A DNA stretch of 64,000 bases from an uncultured Oscillospiraceae bacterium (GCA_910588135.1 CAJUOT010000008.1:1-64000); one strand, 5' to 3'; shown: positions 25,086-33,578, counted from the stretch's first letter. A program made the numbers and translations. The notes: a model not told the origin generated them from the letters alone.

Positions 25086-27187
25086 TTTACATAGACCTCC
25101 TGGTTGGAAATTTTGGGGTGTTTGGGCTGCCTCATGCCGGCGGTGGTGGCACAGATGAGCTTGTCGCACAGCAGCAGCAGGGCGGGCAGGGTGAAAATCA
25201 CCGACGCCATGCTGATGAGGGCGCCCCGGGCCATGAGCATACACATGGAGCTGATGATGTCGATCTCGGAGTAGAGGGCCACGCCGAAGGTGGCGGCGAA
25301 CAGCCCCATGCCGGACACGATGACGGAGGGGATGGAGGTGGTCAGGGCGGTGTGCACCGCCGTTTTCTTATCCGCGCCGTTGATGCGCTCCGTCTTATAA
25401 CGGGTTGTCATCAAAATGGCGTAGTCCACCGTGGCGCCCAGCTGGATGGTGCTGATGCAGATGGGGGCGATGAAGGGCAGGCTCTGTCCCAGATAGTGGG
25501 GCAGCCCTAAGTTGACGAAGATGGCCGCCTCAATCACCGCGATGAGGATGAAAGGCAGAGTGAAGCTCTTTTCCACGATGGCGATGATGAGGAAGATGGC
25601 GAGGATGGATACGGTGTTCACCATCTTGAAGTCGCGGTCGGTAGTCTGGATCATGTCTTTCATGCAGGGGGCCTCGCCGATGAGCATACCGCCCTGGTCG
25701 TACCGTTTCAGAATGTCGTTCAGCTCCCCGATCTGTTCGTTCACCGCGTCGCTGGCCACCTTGTATTCCGAGTTGATGAGCAGTAAGCGCCAATTGCCGC
25801 TCTTCAGCTTTTCGGTGACGGATTCCGGCAGGAACTCCTCGGGAATCCGGGAGCCCACCACGGACTCCATGCCCAGCACATATTTCACGCCGTCCACGGC
25901 CTCCATCTCGTCCACCATGGCCCGCACCTGCTTGGCGGGCAGGCTAGCGTCCACCAGCAGCATATGGGTGGAGGCGATGTTGAAGTCCTCCCGGAGCTTG
26001 CCCTCGGCGACGACGTATTCCATGTCCTCGGGCAGACACTGACCCATGTCGTAGTAGACCTCGCCGTTGGCCCGGTTATAGCCGTACAGGGCGGGGGGCA
26101 CGATGAGGACAAACACCACCAGGAACACGGGGAATGCCTTGACCACGCCGCCGGACAGCTTGCCCATATCGGGGATGAGGGAGCGGTGGCGGGTCTTTTG
26201 CAGGGGCCTGTCAAACACCAGGATCAGGGCGGGCAGCACGGTGACGCAGCCCAGCACGCCCAGCAGCACGCCCTTGGCCATGACGATGCCCAGATCGCGG
26301 CCCATGGTGAAGGACATGAAGCACAGGGCGATGAAGCCCGCTACGGTGGTGATGGAGGAACCCAGCACCGAGGTCAAGGTGGCCTGGATGGCGTGGGCCA
26401 TGGCCTCCCTGTTGCCGTCATAGAGCCGACGCTGCTCGTTGTAGCTGTTCCACAGGAAGATGGAGTAGTCCATGGTGACGGCCAGCTGGAGCACGGCGGA
26501 CAAAGCCTTGGTGATGTAGGAGATTTCTCCTAAGAAATAGTTGGAGCCCAGGTTCATCAGGATCATCATGCCGATGCTGGCCAGGAAGACGAAGGGCACC
26601 AGCCAGCTGTCCAGCAGCAGGAGCATGGCCGCGCAGGCCAGGGCCACGGCGATGCCCACATAGATGGGCTCCTCCACCTCGCACAGGTCCTTCAGGTCAG
26701 TGACCAGGGCGGACATACCGGACACGAAGCACCTCTCCCCGGCGATCGCCCGGATTTCCCGGATGGCGTCCATGGTCAGGTCGGAGGAGGTGGAGGTGTC
26801 GAAGAACACCGCCATCATGGTGGCGTTTTCGGTGTTGAACGCCTCGTAGAGCCTGTCGGGCAGCAGCTCCATGGGGACGGAGATGTCCATGAGGCTGTCA
26901 TACCACAGCACGGTGTCCACATGGTCCACCCGCTCCACCTGCTTTTTCAGGGCGGCGGCGTCCCTGGTGGGCATATCCTCCAGGATGAGGAAGGAGAAGG
27001 CCCCCTTGTGGAAGTCGTCCAGCAGCTCGTTCTGGCCGGTGACGGTGTCCATATCCTCGGGTAAATAGTTCAGCATATCGTAGTTGACCCTTGTGGCCGC
27101 CATCCCCAGCACCGAGGGGATCATGAGCAGCAGGGCCAGGATCAGGATGGGGATGCGGCATTTGACCACCGCTTTGGAGAATTTCAT
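25082..27187 (-). CDS. MMPL-family RND transporter
   Basis: The 701-residue membrane protein has two repeats, each with one N-terminal helix, an extracytoplasmic domain and a five-helix bundle. Examples are VKCRIPILILALLLMIPSVLGM at the start, VTMDYSIFLWNSYNEQRR in the first half and the matching GATVDYAILMTTRYKTERI in the second. MMPL proteins export lipids, lipopeptides or drugs using the proton gradient. It is read after the DUF308 gene and before the heptad-repeat partner. The TetR gene upstream is a plausible regulator. Confidence 0.9.
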   Translation of the reverse strand: MKFSKAVVKCRIPILILALLLMIPSVLGMAATRVNYDMLNYLPEDMDTVTGQNELLDDFHKGAFSFLILEDMPTRDAAALKKQVERVDHVDTVLWYDSLMDISVPMELLPDRLYEAFNTENATMMAVFFDTSTSSDLTMDAIREIRAIAGERCFVSGMSALVTDLKDLCEVEEPIYVGIAVALACAAMLLLLDSWLVPFVFLASIGMMILMNLGSNYFLGEISYITKALSAVLQLAVTMDYSIFLWNSYNEQRRLYDGNREAMAHAIQATLTSVLGSSITTVAGFIALCFMSFTMGRDLGIVMAKGVLLGVLGCVTVLPALILVFDRPLQKTRHRSLIPDMGKLSGGVVKAFPVFLVVFVLIVPPALYGYNRANGEVYYDMGQCLPEDMEYVVAEGKLREDFNIASTHMLLVDASLPAKQVRAMVDEMEAVDGVKYVLGMESVVGSRIPEEFLPESVTEKLKSGNWRLLLINSEYKVASDAVNEQIGELNDILKRYDQGGMLIGEAPCMKDMIQTTDRDFKMVNTVSILAIFLIIAIVEKSFTLPFILIAVIEAAIFVNLGLPHYLGQSLPFIAPICISTIQLGATVDYAILMTTRYKTERINGADKKTAVHTALTTSIPSVIVSGMGLFAATFGVALYSEIDIISSMCMLMARGALISMASVIFTLPALLLLCDKLICATTAGMRQPKHPKISNQEVYVK

Positions 27188-27214
27188 ACAGCATACGTCC
27201 TTTCGATTGGTTGA

Positions 27215-27243
27215 GCTTCCCCGCCCCTGCGGGGCGGGGAAGC
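27215..27243. terminator. Hairpin between the DUF308 and MMPL genes
   Basis: GCTTCCCCGCCCC / GGGGCGGGGAAGC, 11 bp after the DUF308 stop on the minus strand. It may end a short DUF308 transcript or give partial readthrough into MMPL. There is no long T run. Confidence 0.65.
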
Positions 27244-27253
27244 CCTTGGTTGG

Positions 27254-27856
27254 TTATTCGTCCTCCACCTCGAAGGCGGTGACCTCAATGATGTCGGGCT
27301 GCTGGTGGTTCACGATCTTTACCGTGCTCACCGCCACGCACAGGTTCAGGATGCCCTCCGCCAGCAGGGCCGCCCCCAGCAGAATGGTGAGCACCCGCGC
27401 GCTGTCCCAGGGGCGGAACACCAGGGCCAGGCCCACCGCTCCGGCGGCAATGGCCAGCGCCAGCGTCAGCCACCAGGCGGAGATGCCGAAGCGCTTGGCG
27501 TCCACGGCGATCTGCACCTTGTAGAGGCCGTCGGTGAGGACAACGATACCCAGGGCAGTGAAGATAAAGTCCAGCACACCCGCGGGCCGGAGCAGCACCA
27601 GAATCCCCAGGGCCATGAGCAGCAGCCCGAAACCCAGGTCGTACTGGAAGGCCAGCCGGTACAAATCCCGAGAGCAGTAGCCCACCAGCTTGACGGCGCC
27701 AAACAAAATCATGGCCACCCCCAGCGCCCGGCCGATGACCGCGGCGGACAGGCCGGGGTTGGCGATACAGGCGATCCCGGCGGCACAGAACACCAGGGAC
27801 ATGACGATGTAGCCGGTTTTCGCCACCCACATGGGGAGCGTTGAACGGTTTTTCAT
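27254..27856 (-). CDS. HdeD/DUF308 family membrane protein
   Basis: The 200-residue protein has about six transmembrane helices in three pairs (VAKTGYIVMSLVFCAAGIACI, VIGRALGVAMILFGAVKLVGY, FGLLLMALGILVLLRP, SAWWLTLALAIAAGAVGLALV), the repeating pattern of HdeD/DUF308 proteins, and an acidic C-terminus. HdeD is an acid-resistance membrane protein in E. coli; clostridial roles are unknown. SD ACAGGAGG precedes the ATG. It lies between a TetR gene and the MMPL pump, so a stress or efflux role fits. Confidence 0.85.
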   Translation of the reverse strand: MKNRSTLPMWVAKTGYIVMSLVFCAAGIACIANPGLSAAVIGRALGVAMILFGAVKLVGYCSRDLYRLAFQYDLGFGLLLMALGILVLLRPAGVLDFIFTALGIVVLTDGLYKVQIAVDAKRFGISAWWLTLALAIAAGAVGLALVFRPWDSARVLTILLGAALLAEGILNLCVAVSTVKIVNHQQPDIIEVTAFEVEDE

Positions 27857-27942
27857 ACGTTACACCTCCTGTCGGTTTTGTGTTTCCCTTGTGTGATTGT
27901 GAGTATAGCAGAGGGGCGGGGGGCTTACCATGGGCAGAAAAA

Positions 27943-28020
27943 TCCCCCGTGCCCAAAAACCGGGCACGGGGGCAAGGCTGTCTGAAATTTGGGCACGGGA
28001 CGGGCCTGTGCCTAAAACCG
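27943..28020. terminator. Hairpins downstream of the TetR gene
   Basis: CCCCCGTGCCC / GGGCACGGGGG (about 27943-27972) and a second related dyad GGGCACGGG...CCTGTGCC (about 27990-28015), three copies of GGGCACGGG-like sequence in all. They lie between the TetR stop and the DUF308 promoter region on the same strand and are likely the tetR terminator. Confidence 0.6.
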
Positions 28021-28054
28021 GGCGCGGACCCGCCCCGTGTCGGGGGCGTATCGT

Positions 28055-28597
28055 TCAGCGTTCCAAGCGCTCCAGGCCGCTTTTCTGCAGCGCGCACACC
28101 CGGCGGAAATAGCCGGCGATATCCTCCTTCATGCCGCCGTTGAGCCAGTCGATCACCGAGCCGAAGCAGGCGCACTTGTGCAGCCGGGTGAGGGCGTCCA
28201 GGTCTGCCGGGGCGATGTCCTTCCCGGCAAACTCCGCCTTTAAGTAGGTGGACACGATGTACCCGCAGCCGTCCATGAGATGCCGCTCGAACACGTCCCG
28301 GCTCAGGGAGTTGTAGATGTGGTAGATGGCCCGCTTGTTCTCCATCACCAGCTCAATCACCGCGTCGGCGCACTCCTCCACTGACGAGATGGTGGGGTGC
28401 TTCTGGATCAGGCGCTGCACCTGCTCCCCCACCATCTCCTCCACCAGGGCGGGCAGGTCCTCGAAGTGGTAGTAGAAGGAGTTGCGGTTGATGCCGCAGT
28501 CCTCCACGATGTCCTTGACGGTAATCTGGTTCAGGGGCCGCTGGTTGAGCAGCTTCAAAAAGCTCTCTTTGATAGCCCTGCGGGTAAAGTTCGCCAT
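28055..28597 (-). CDS. TetR/AcrR family regulator
   Basis: The 180-residue product has an N-terminal helix-turn-helix (TRRAIKESFLKLLNQRPLNQITVKDIVEDCGINRNSFYYHFEDLPAL), as in the TetR group with the FYYHF variant of the recognition helix. A mostly helical C-terminal ligand domain follows. The gene is upstream of and on the same strand as DUF308, MMPL and the heptad-repeat gene, which it probably controls. A perfect 10-bp dyad overlaps its own -10 box (28622-28631), suggesting autoregulation. Confidence 0.9.
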   Translation of the reverse strand: MANFTRRAIKESFLKLLNQRPLNQITVKDIVEDCGINRNSFYYHFEDLPALVEEMVGEQVQRLIQKHPTISSVEECADAVIELVMENKRAIYHIYNSLSRDVFERHLMDGCGYIVSTYLKAEFAGKDIAPADLDALTRLHKCACFGSVIDWLNGGMKEDIAGYFRRVCALQKSGLERLER

Positions 28598-28621
28598 GGC
28601 GCACCTCCGGGAACATGATCT

Positions 28622-28656
28622 GCCTATAGGCTACAGGGCCGGGCGGGAAAAGTCAA
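28622..28656 (-). promoter_or_regulatory. tetR promoter with overlapping dyad operator
   Basis: Minus strand: TTGACT (28651-28656), a 17-bp spacer and TAGCCT (28628-28633). The dyad GCCTATAGGC (28622-28631) overlaps the -10 box. No second copy was seen at the DUF308 promoter. Confidence 0.55.
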
Positions 28657-28692
28657 GAGGGTTCTCCCGCGGAAGCAGGTGCGGCGGACAGC

Positions 28693-29934
28693 CTATCCGC
28701 CGGCCCCATCCTCCTTCCGCCCGCCCGCCTCCTGGGGCGGGGGGTCCGCAAACCGAGCGCTGTACTCCTTGATCAGCCCCTGGCTGTCCCGCTTTTTCAG
28801 CAGGTAGAAAATCAGGCGGCGGGCAATGTCATAAATCACCGCAAACAGCGGCACCCCCACGATCATCCCGAAAAACCCCCACAGCCCGCCGAACAGCAGG
28901 ATGGCAAACAGCACCCAGAAGCTGGACAGCCCGGTGGAGTTCCCCAAAATCTTTGGGCCGATGATGTTCCCGTCCACCTGCTGGAGGATTACAATGAAGA
29001 TGATGAAAGACAGGCAGTGAAGGGGATTTTCCAGCAGCAGGAGCACCGCGCAGGGGATCGCGCCGATAAAGGGCCCGAAGAAGGGGATCACGTTGGTCAC
29101 CCCCACCACCACACTGACCAGCAGGGCGGACTGAAAGCCCATGAGGGCGGTGACCGCAAAGCAGATCACGCCGATAATGGCGGAGTCCAGCAGCTTTCCA
29201 ATGAGAAAGCCGCTGAACATCTGGTCGGCGTAGCGCACCTCCTCCTCGATGAGTCCGGCCCACTTGGCCGGGAAAATCCCGTGGAGCGCCAGCTTGGCCT
29301 GGGCGGCAAAGCGCTTGCGGCCCGCCAGCAGGTAGACGGACACAATCAGCCCCAGCAGCAGGTTTTTCAGCAGGGCCACCGCCCCCGCCAGCTGCCCGCC
29401 CAGCCCGGTGAGCAGGGTTTGGGCGGTAGGCAGCAGGTCGGTCTGCATCCAGCTGTTCAGCCGCTCCACCGTATAGGAGGAGAGGGAGTCCCAGTATACC
29501 TGCAGCTCCGGCTGGTTTTTCAGCACCGTGTGGAGCCAGTTGTTGGCGGCCACTAGCTGGCCGGGCAGGGCACTGACAATCTCAATCACGCTCCAGCACA
29601 CCTGGGGCACCACCAGCAGCAGCAGGGCGCACAGCACCAGCACCGCCGCCAGCAGGGTCAGCAGGATGGACAGGGCGCGGGCCAGCTTGGCGCTGCGCCT
29701 CTTCTCCCGGGGGAGCAGGGCCAGCAGTCTGCCCTCAAACCAGCCGCACGCCGGGGAGAGCAGATAGGCCAGCACGCCGCCGAAGAGGAAGGGGGACAGG
29801 ATGCCCAGAACCCCCCGCACGGCCGCCGCCATGGCGGAAAAGCGGTAGAGCACAAAGAAGCACAGCAGGCCGGCGGCAATCACCGCCACGCCGGTGAGCC
29901 ACAGCTTTACATACCTGGCATTTCCTTTTTTCAC
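28693..29934 (-). CDS. AI-2E family transporter (PerM/YdiK/YtvI type)
   Basis: The start is a GTG at 29934 whose last two bases are the first two of the HxlR stop (GTGA), giving 413 residues. About eight helices are visible, including LTGVAVIAAGLLCFFVLYRF and VSVVVGVTNVIPFFGPFIGAIPCAVLLL, with the conserved PFFGPxIGAIP motif. The family includes autoinducer-2 exporters, sodium/proton antiporters and sporulation proteins such as YtvI, so the substrate is open. Translational coupling to an HxlR regulator is notable. Confidence 0.88.
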   Translation of the reverse strand: MKKGNARYVKLWLTGVAVIAAGLLCFFVLYRFSAMAAAVRGVLGILSPFLFGGVLAYLLSPACGWFEGRLLALLPREKRRSAKLARALSILLTLLAAVLVLCALLLLVVPQVCWSVIEIVSALPGQLVAANNWLHTVLKNQPELQVYWDSLSSYTVERLNSWMQTDLLPTAQTLLTGLGGQLAGAVALLKNLLLGLIVSVYLLAGRKRFAAQAKLALHGIFPAKWAGLIEEEVRYADQMFSGFLIGKLLDSAIIGVICFAVTALMGFQSALLVSVVVGVTNVIPFFGPFIGAIPCAVLLLLENPLHCLSFIIFIVILQQVDGNIIGPKILGNSTGLSSFWVLFAILLFGGLWGFFGMIVGVPLFAVIYDIARRLIFYLLKKRDSQGLIKEYSARFADPPPQEAGGRKEDGAGG

Positions 29935-30302
29935 GCTAACCCGCTCCCCTTTTCCCATTTCCGGCCTGTTTCCGCCGGCGCGCCGCTCTTCGCCTTGTAC
30001 TCCTCTCCCCAGTCCTCCAGGGCGTTCAGCACCGGCTTCAGGCTGTACCCCAGCTCCGTCAGCGTATACTCCACCCGGGGCGGCACCTCCGGATAAACCG
30101 TCCGAATCAGCAGGCCGCTCTCCTCCATCTGCCGCAGCTGGGCGGTGAGCACTTTCTGGCTCACGCTGCCGATGGATTTCTTCAATTCCCCAAACCGCCT
30201 TGTCCCCGGCAGCAGGTCCCGGATGATGAGCACCTTCCACTTGTCGCTGATAAGGGTCAGCGTCGTCTCCACCGGGCAGGCGGGCAGCACTTTTGCCTCC
30301 AT
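29931..30302 (-). CDS. HxlR family winged-helix regulator
   Basis: The 123-residue protein (ATG 30302 preferred because SD AGGAGG is 9 bp away; another ATG at 30311 abuts it) has the HxlR pattern CPVETTLTLISDKWKVLIIRDLLPGTRRFGELKKSIGSVSQKVLTAQLRQMEESGLL and RTVYPEVPPRVEYTLTELG. The single cysteine near the N-terminus (LPACPVE) is the position used for thiol or electrophile sensing in some members. It is coupled to the AI-2E transporter and is divergent from an MBL-fold gene; tandem dyads lie in the shared intergenic region. Confidence 0.92.
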   Translation of the reverse strand: MEAKVLPACPVETTLTLISDKWKVLIIRDLLPGTRRFGELKKSIGSVSQKVLTAQLRQMEESGLLIRTVYPEVPPRVEYTLTELGYSLKPVLNALEDWGEEYKAKSGAPAETGRKWEKGSGLA

Positions 30303-30350
30303 ATCTGACATCCTCCTGTCTTTCTGGTTTCCAGGCCGCCGTACCCCCTT

Positions 30351-30380
30351 ATTTTACCGTACCGCCCGCGGCGCAGTCAA
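30351..30380 (-). promoter_or_regulatory. Promoter of the hxlR-transporter operon
   Basis: Minus strand: TTGACT (30375-30380), an 18-bp spacer and TAAAAT (30351-30356). Confidence 0.65.
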
Positions 30381-30433
30381 GGCAGAAAAAATTTTCCCCT
30401 CCGGCAAAAAGCCGGAACCCCTTGAAATCACAT

Positions 30434-30495
30434 AATCGTTTCCTCCCGGTAACCGTCCAATCGTTACCTTCCGGTGACTAACCCACAATATTGTG
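30434..30495. promoter_or_regulatory. Tandem dyads, candidate HxlR operators
   Basis: AATCGTTTCCTCCCGGTAAC (30434-30453) and AATCGTTACCTTCCGGTGAC (30459-30478) are 17/20 identical with a 25-bp period. Each is a dyad GTTxCC-N4-GGTxAC. A further perfect palindrome CACAATATTGTG follows at 30484-30495. They sit between the divergent hxlR and MBL-fold promoters. Confidence 0.6.
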
Positions 30496-30583
30496 CGTAC
30501 TTTTCAAATGGTTTCAGGCGCTGTATGATGCAGGTACAGCAACGAGGAGCACTCCCGCTGCAAAAAAACACATGGAGGTACAC

Positions 30584-31378
30584 ATGATGAACAAGAAGGA
30601 TTTTACCGCTGTCAAGCTGGAGCAGGGCGAAATGCACATCTACGACTTCGGCAGCATGAAGCTCCACGCCTACCAGACCGGCGACCCGCTGGCGGACGAA
30701 GTGTTTCTGGTGGAGAAAGCCGGTCAGTTTGTGGCCATCGAATCCCCCTGCTTCACCGCCAGCGTGGCTGCGCTGAACAAGTATCTGGCCGGCCGGGAGG
30801 TGGCCGGCGTGCTGGTGGCCTATCACGGCGCGGGTGCCGGCTTCCTGCCTGACGTTCCCAAATACGCCACCGCCAACGCGGCAGAGTATACCCGTCAGGG
30901 CGGCGGCAAAGCCCTGATCGACCAGTTCACCGCCGTCTTTGGCAGCTCCTTTGACAGTTCCATCCACCCCATCACCCACACCCTCGCCGAGGGGGAGGCG
31001 GTCATCGGCGGCATCCGGTTCGTCATCCATCAGACAGCAGAAGCCTTTGACGTGGAGATCCCCGAGATCAACGCAGTCTACACCCATATGCTGGGCCACG
31101 ACTGCCACTCCATTGTGGCCGGGGCTGGTCACGCCGACGCCGTCATCGCCCAGCTGCGGGGCTATATCCAAAACGGCTACGATCTGATCCTCACCTCCCA
31201 CTACACCCCGGAGGATTTGAAAGACGCGCAGACCAAGATCCACTACCTGGAGGAGTTGAAGGCCATCGCCGCCTCCTGCGCCGATGGGGCTTCCTTCAAG
31301 GCTGCAGTTCAGAAGCGGTATCCGGCCTACAGCGGAGAAAACTACCTGGACATGACCGCCGGATTTTTCTTCAGCTGA
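30584..31378 (+). CDS. Metallo-beta-lactamase-fold protein lacking the usual metal motif
   Basis: The ATG at 30584 has SD ATGGAGGT. The 264 residues fit the MBL fold of FprA/flavo-oxidoreductase-like hydrolases (DEVFLVEKAGQFVAIESPCF, VAGVLVAYHGAGAGFLPDV, THMLGHDCHSIVAGAGHADAVI, YDLILTSHYTPEDLKDAQ). Where active enzymes have HxHxDH the sequence reads YHGAGAGF, so the metal site looks lost or rebuilt. It is divergent from hxlR and just upstream of the macrodomain-SirTM genes. The function may be binding or a non-hydrolytic reaction; this is an inference from the missing ligands. Confidence 0.72.
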   Translation: MMNKKDFTAVKLEQGEMHIYDFGSMKLHAYQTGDPLADEVFLVEKAGQFVAIESPCFTASVAALNKYLAGREVAGVLVAYHGAGAGFLPDVPKYATANAAEYTRQGGGKALIDQFTAVFGSSFDSSIHPITHTLAEGEAVIGGIRFVIHQTAEAFDVEIPEINAVYTHMLGHDCHSIVAGAGHADAVIAQLRGYIQNGYDLILTSHYTPEDLKDAQTKIHYLEELKAIAASCADGASFKAAVQKRYPAYSGENYLDMTAGFFFS

Positions 31379-31386
31379 TTTCGCGC

Positions 31387-31422
31387 GGGGCCCTCCCCGG
31401 CCAAGTCCGGGGAAGGGCCCCC
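31387..31422. terminator. GC-rich hairpin after the MBL-fold gene
   Basis: GGGGCCCTCCCCGG...CCGGGGAAGGGCCCC, 9 bp after the stop and ahead of the macrodomain SD. A T run is nearly absent, so termination is uncertain. Confidence 0.5.
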
Positions 31423-31438
31423 CTTGGGAGGGAATGAG

Positions 31439-32224
31439 ATGGATCGCTTGACGGTGATTCGCGCTTTAAACGATATGCTGCTGGCGGAAATGCCCCAATA
31501 CCAACCGCAGGCGCGGGAATTTTCTCGGGACGCGGCCAGCCAGCGGAGACTTCTCCGCAGTCTGATGAACGTCCGCCCTCCCATGCCGCTGGGCCGGGAA
31601 TTTCTCGCGATGCAGGACGGGCTTCTATCCGCCGAACGGGACGGTAAGGGCGTTGTGGACGGCGCGGCGCTGCCCGCTGTCGGCACCCACCCGCGCCTCG
31701 CCCTCTGGAGAGGGGATATCACCCGGCTGAGGGTGGACGCCATCGTCAACGCCGCCAACAGCGCCCTGCTGGGCTGCTTCCATCCCTGCCACGGCTGCAT
31801 CGACAACGCCATCCATTCGGCGGCGGGCCTCCAGCTCCGGGAGGAGTGCGGCCAAATCATGAGGGCTCAGGGCCGCCCGGAGCCCACCGGCCGGGCCAGG
31901 CTGACAAAGGGGTATAACCTCCCCGCCCGGTACGTCCTGCACACCGTGGGCCCCATTGTCCAGGGCCCCGTCTCCCGGCGGGACCGGGAGCAGTTGGCGG
32001 CCTGCTACCGCTCCTGCCTGGAGCTGGCGGCGGAACACAATCTGGAGTGCGTGGCGTTCTGCTGTATCTCCACCGGGGAATTTCACTTTCCCAATCAGGA
32101 GGCCGCCGAAATTGCGGTCAGAACCGTCACGGAATTCCTCCGGCGGAATACGTCCATGAAGAAGGTGATTTTCAATGTTTTCAAGGATATTGACGAGGAA
32201 ATCTACCGAACGCTTCTTGCGTGA
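31439..32224 (+). CDS. Zinc-containing macrodomain ADP-ribosyl hydrolase
   Basis: The 261-residue protein has an N-terminal helical part (1-70) and a macrodomain (about 85-261): LWRGDITRLRVDAIVNAANSALLG, the zinc-macro signature FHPCHGCIDNAIHSAAGLQLREEC, TGRARLTKGYNLPARYVLHTVGP and CCISTGEFHFPNQEAAEIAV. This is the class that, in Staphylococcus and Streptococcus, is encoded next to SirTM and removes the ADP-ribose that SirTM adds. Here a SirTM gene lies 450 bp downstream with one SnoaL-like gene between. ATG 31439 follows SD GGGAGGG. No GcvH-like or lipoate ligase gene is adjacent. Confidence 0.9.
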   Translation: MDRLTVIRALNDMLLAEMPQYQPQAREFSRDAASQRRLLRSLMNVRPPMPLGREFLAMQDGLLSAERDGKGVVDGAALPAVGTHPRLALWRGDITRLRVDAIVNAANSALLGCFHPCHGCIDNAIHSAAGLQLREECGQIMRAQGRPEPTGRARLTKGYNLPARYVLHTVGPIVQGPVSRRDREQLAACYRSCLELAAEHNLECVAFCCISTGEFHFPNQEAAEIAVRTVTEFLRRNTSMKKVIFNVFKDIDEEIYRTLLA

Positions 32225-32251
32225 TTGCACGAACACAGAAGAAAGGAGCAA

Positions 32252-32647
32252 ATGAGTATGGATCAGGCAGCACAAATCAAAGAGTTGGTGCTTCGCTATG
32301 CAAAGGCGGTCCAAACACAGGATAAGGCGGAGTTTTGCGGTTTGTGGGCGGAAAACCCGGACTGCACGCTTGTCGCCCTCGCGTCACAGTACCGGGGTGT
32401 GGACGCCATCTACCGGGATTTCCTGCTGGGCCGGATACAGGCATCCTATCAAACAATCAAGCTCGTCCCAGAGTCTATTGACATTCGCATGCTCCGTGGC
32501 GGCCTTGCCATAACCGTATTTCAATACCACACGGAATGTGTCCGTCGTGAAGATGGCGCGGATTACGGAATACGGGGGCTGGAAACACAGGTGGCAGTAC
32601 AGATGGGCGGCAGGTGGAAGCTGCAGCATATACACTATTCCAAATAG
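32252..32647 (+). CDS. SnoaL-like / DUF4440-type protein between macrodomain and SirTM
   Basis: The 131-residue product (ATG 32252; a second ATG at 32258 fits the SD better) has the cone-shaped NTF2/SnoaL pattern: AAQIKELVLRYAKAVQTQDKAEFCGLW ... YRGVDAIYRDFLLG ... GGLAITVFQYHTECVRR ... TQVAVQMGGRWKLQHIHYSK. Members of this fold bind small molecules or act as isomerases and dehydratases. Codon use is more AT-rich than in the flanking genes. Its place inside the ADP-ribosylation module makes it a candidate target, ligand carrier or stress enzyme; nothing in the sequence proves which. Confidence 0.75.
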   Translation: MSMDQAAQIKELVLRYAKAVQTQDKAEFCGLWAENPDCTLVALASQYRGVDAIYRDFLLGRIQASYQTIKLVPESIDIRMLRGGLAITVFQYHTECVRREDGADYGIRGLETQVAVQMGGRWKLQHIHYSK

Positions 32648-32674
32648 CTCCGCACAAACAAAGGTGATTGTTAA

Positions 32675-33547
32675 ATGTTTTCAAATATATTGACAAGACA
32701 ATCAGCCGCCGAATGCTCGGCGCAGATCGAACGGCTGAAACAGGCCCTTGAGCGCGCGGACGCGGTGGTGGCTGGCGCGGGGGCCGGCCTGTCCGCCGCG
32801 GCGGGGCTGACCTATTCCGGGGAGCGGTTCCAGCGGAATTTCGGGGACTTCCGGGAAAAGTACGGCATCCGGGATATGTACTCCGGGGGCTTTTATCCCT
32901 TTGAAACACCGGAGGAATACTGGGCGTGGTGGAGCCGCCACATCATGGTGAACCGTTACGAGCGCGCCCCGAAGCCGGTCTATGACAGCCTGCTGAAGCT
33001 GCTGGAGGGCAAGGACTATTTTGTGCTGACCACAAACGTGGACCACCAATTTCAGCTTGCGGGCTTTGATAAGAGGCGGCTCTTCTACACCCAGGGGGAC
33101 TACGGCCTGTGGCAATGCTCCCAGCCTTGTCACCAGGGGACTTACGATAACGAAACTGTTGTGCGCCGGATGTTCGCAGAACAGCGGAACATGAAAGTGC
33201 CGCCGGAACTTATCCCCCGCTGTCCTGTCTGCGGCAGGCCCATGTCCATGAATCTGCGGGCGGACGGCACCTTTGTGCAGGACGAGGGCTGGTATCAGGC
33301 CCGGGCGCGGTATCAGGAGTTCCTCCGGCGGCACAGCGGGCTGCGGGTGGTCTTTCTGGAGCTGGGCGTGGGATACAACACCCCGGCCATCATAAAATTC
33401 CCCTTCTGGCGGATGACGGCCGGCAGCCCCGGCGCCGTCTACGCCTGTGTCAACAGCGGCCAGGCCGCCTGCCCGGAGGAGCTCCGGGACAGGTCGGTCT
33501 GTATAAACAGCGGGATTGAGGAGGCGCTGGCCGCACTGGCGCGGTAA
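32675..33547 (+). CDS. Class M sirtuin (SirTM) protein ADP-ribosyltransferase
   Basis: The 290 residues show the sirtuin NAD-binding loop VVAGAGAGLSAAAGLTYSG, then YPFETPEEYWAWWSRHI, FVLTTNVDHQFQLAGF, YTQGDYGLWQCSQPCHQGTYDN and a zinc-type RCPVCGRPM, all typical of class M enzymes. Known SirTM proteins ADP-ribosylate a lipoylated GcvH-L carrier in oxidative-stress operons. Here the partner macrodomain is present but GcvH-L and LplA2 genes are not adjacent, so the target may lie elsewhere or be different. SD AAAGGTGA precedes the ATG. Confidence 0.92.
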   Translation: MFSNILTRQSAAECSAQIERLKQALERADAVVAGAGAGLSAAAGLTYSGERFQRNFGDFREKYGIRDMYSGGFYPFETPEEYWAWWSRHIMVNRYERAPKPVYDSLLKLLEGKDYFVLTTNVDHQFQLAGFDKRRLFYTQGDYGLWQCSQPCHQGTYDNETVVRRMFAEQRNMKVPPELIPRCPVCGRPMSMNLRADGTFVQDEGWYQARARYQEFLRRHSGLRVVFLELGVGYNTPAIIKFPFWRMTAGSPGAVYACVNSGQAACPEELRDRSVCINSGIEEALAALAR

Positions 33548-33578
33548 GGGGATGCCATGCAACAAATCTCCATCTTTG

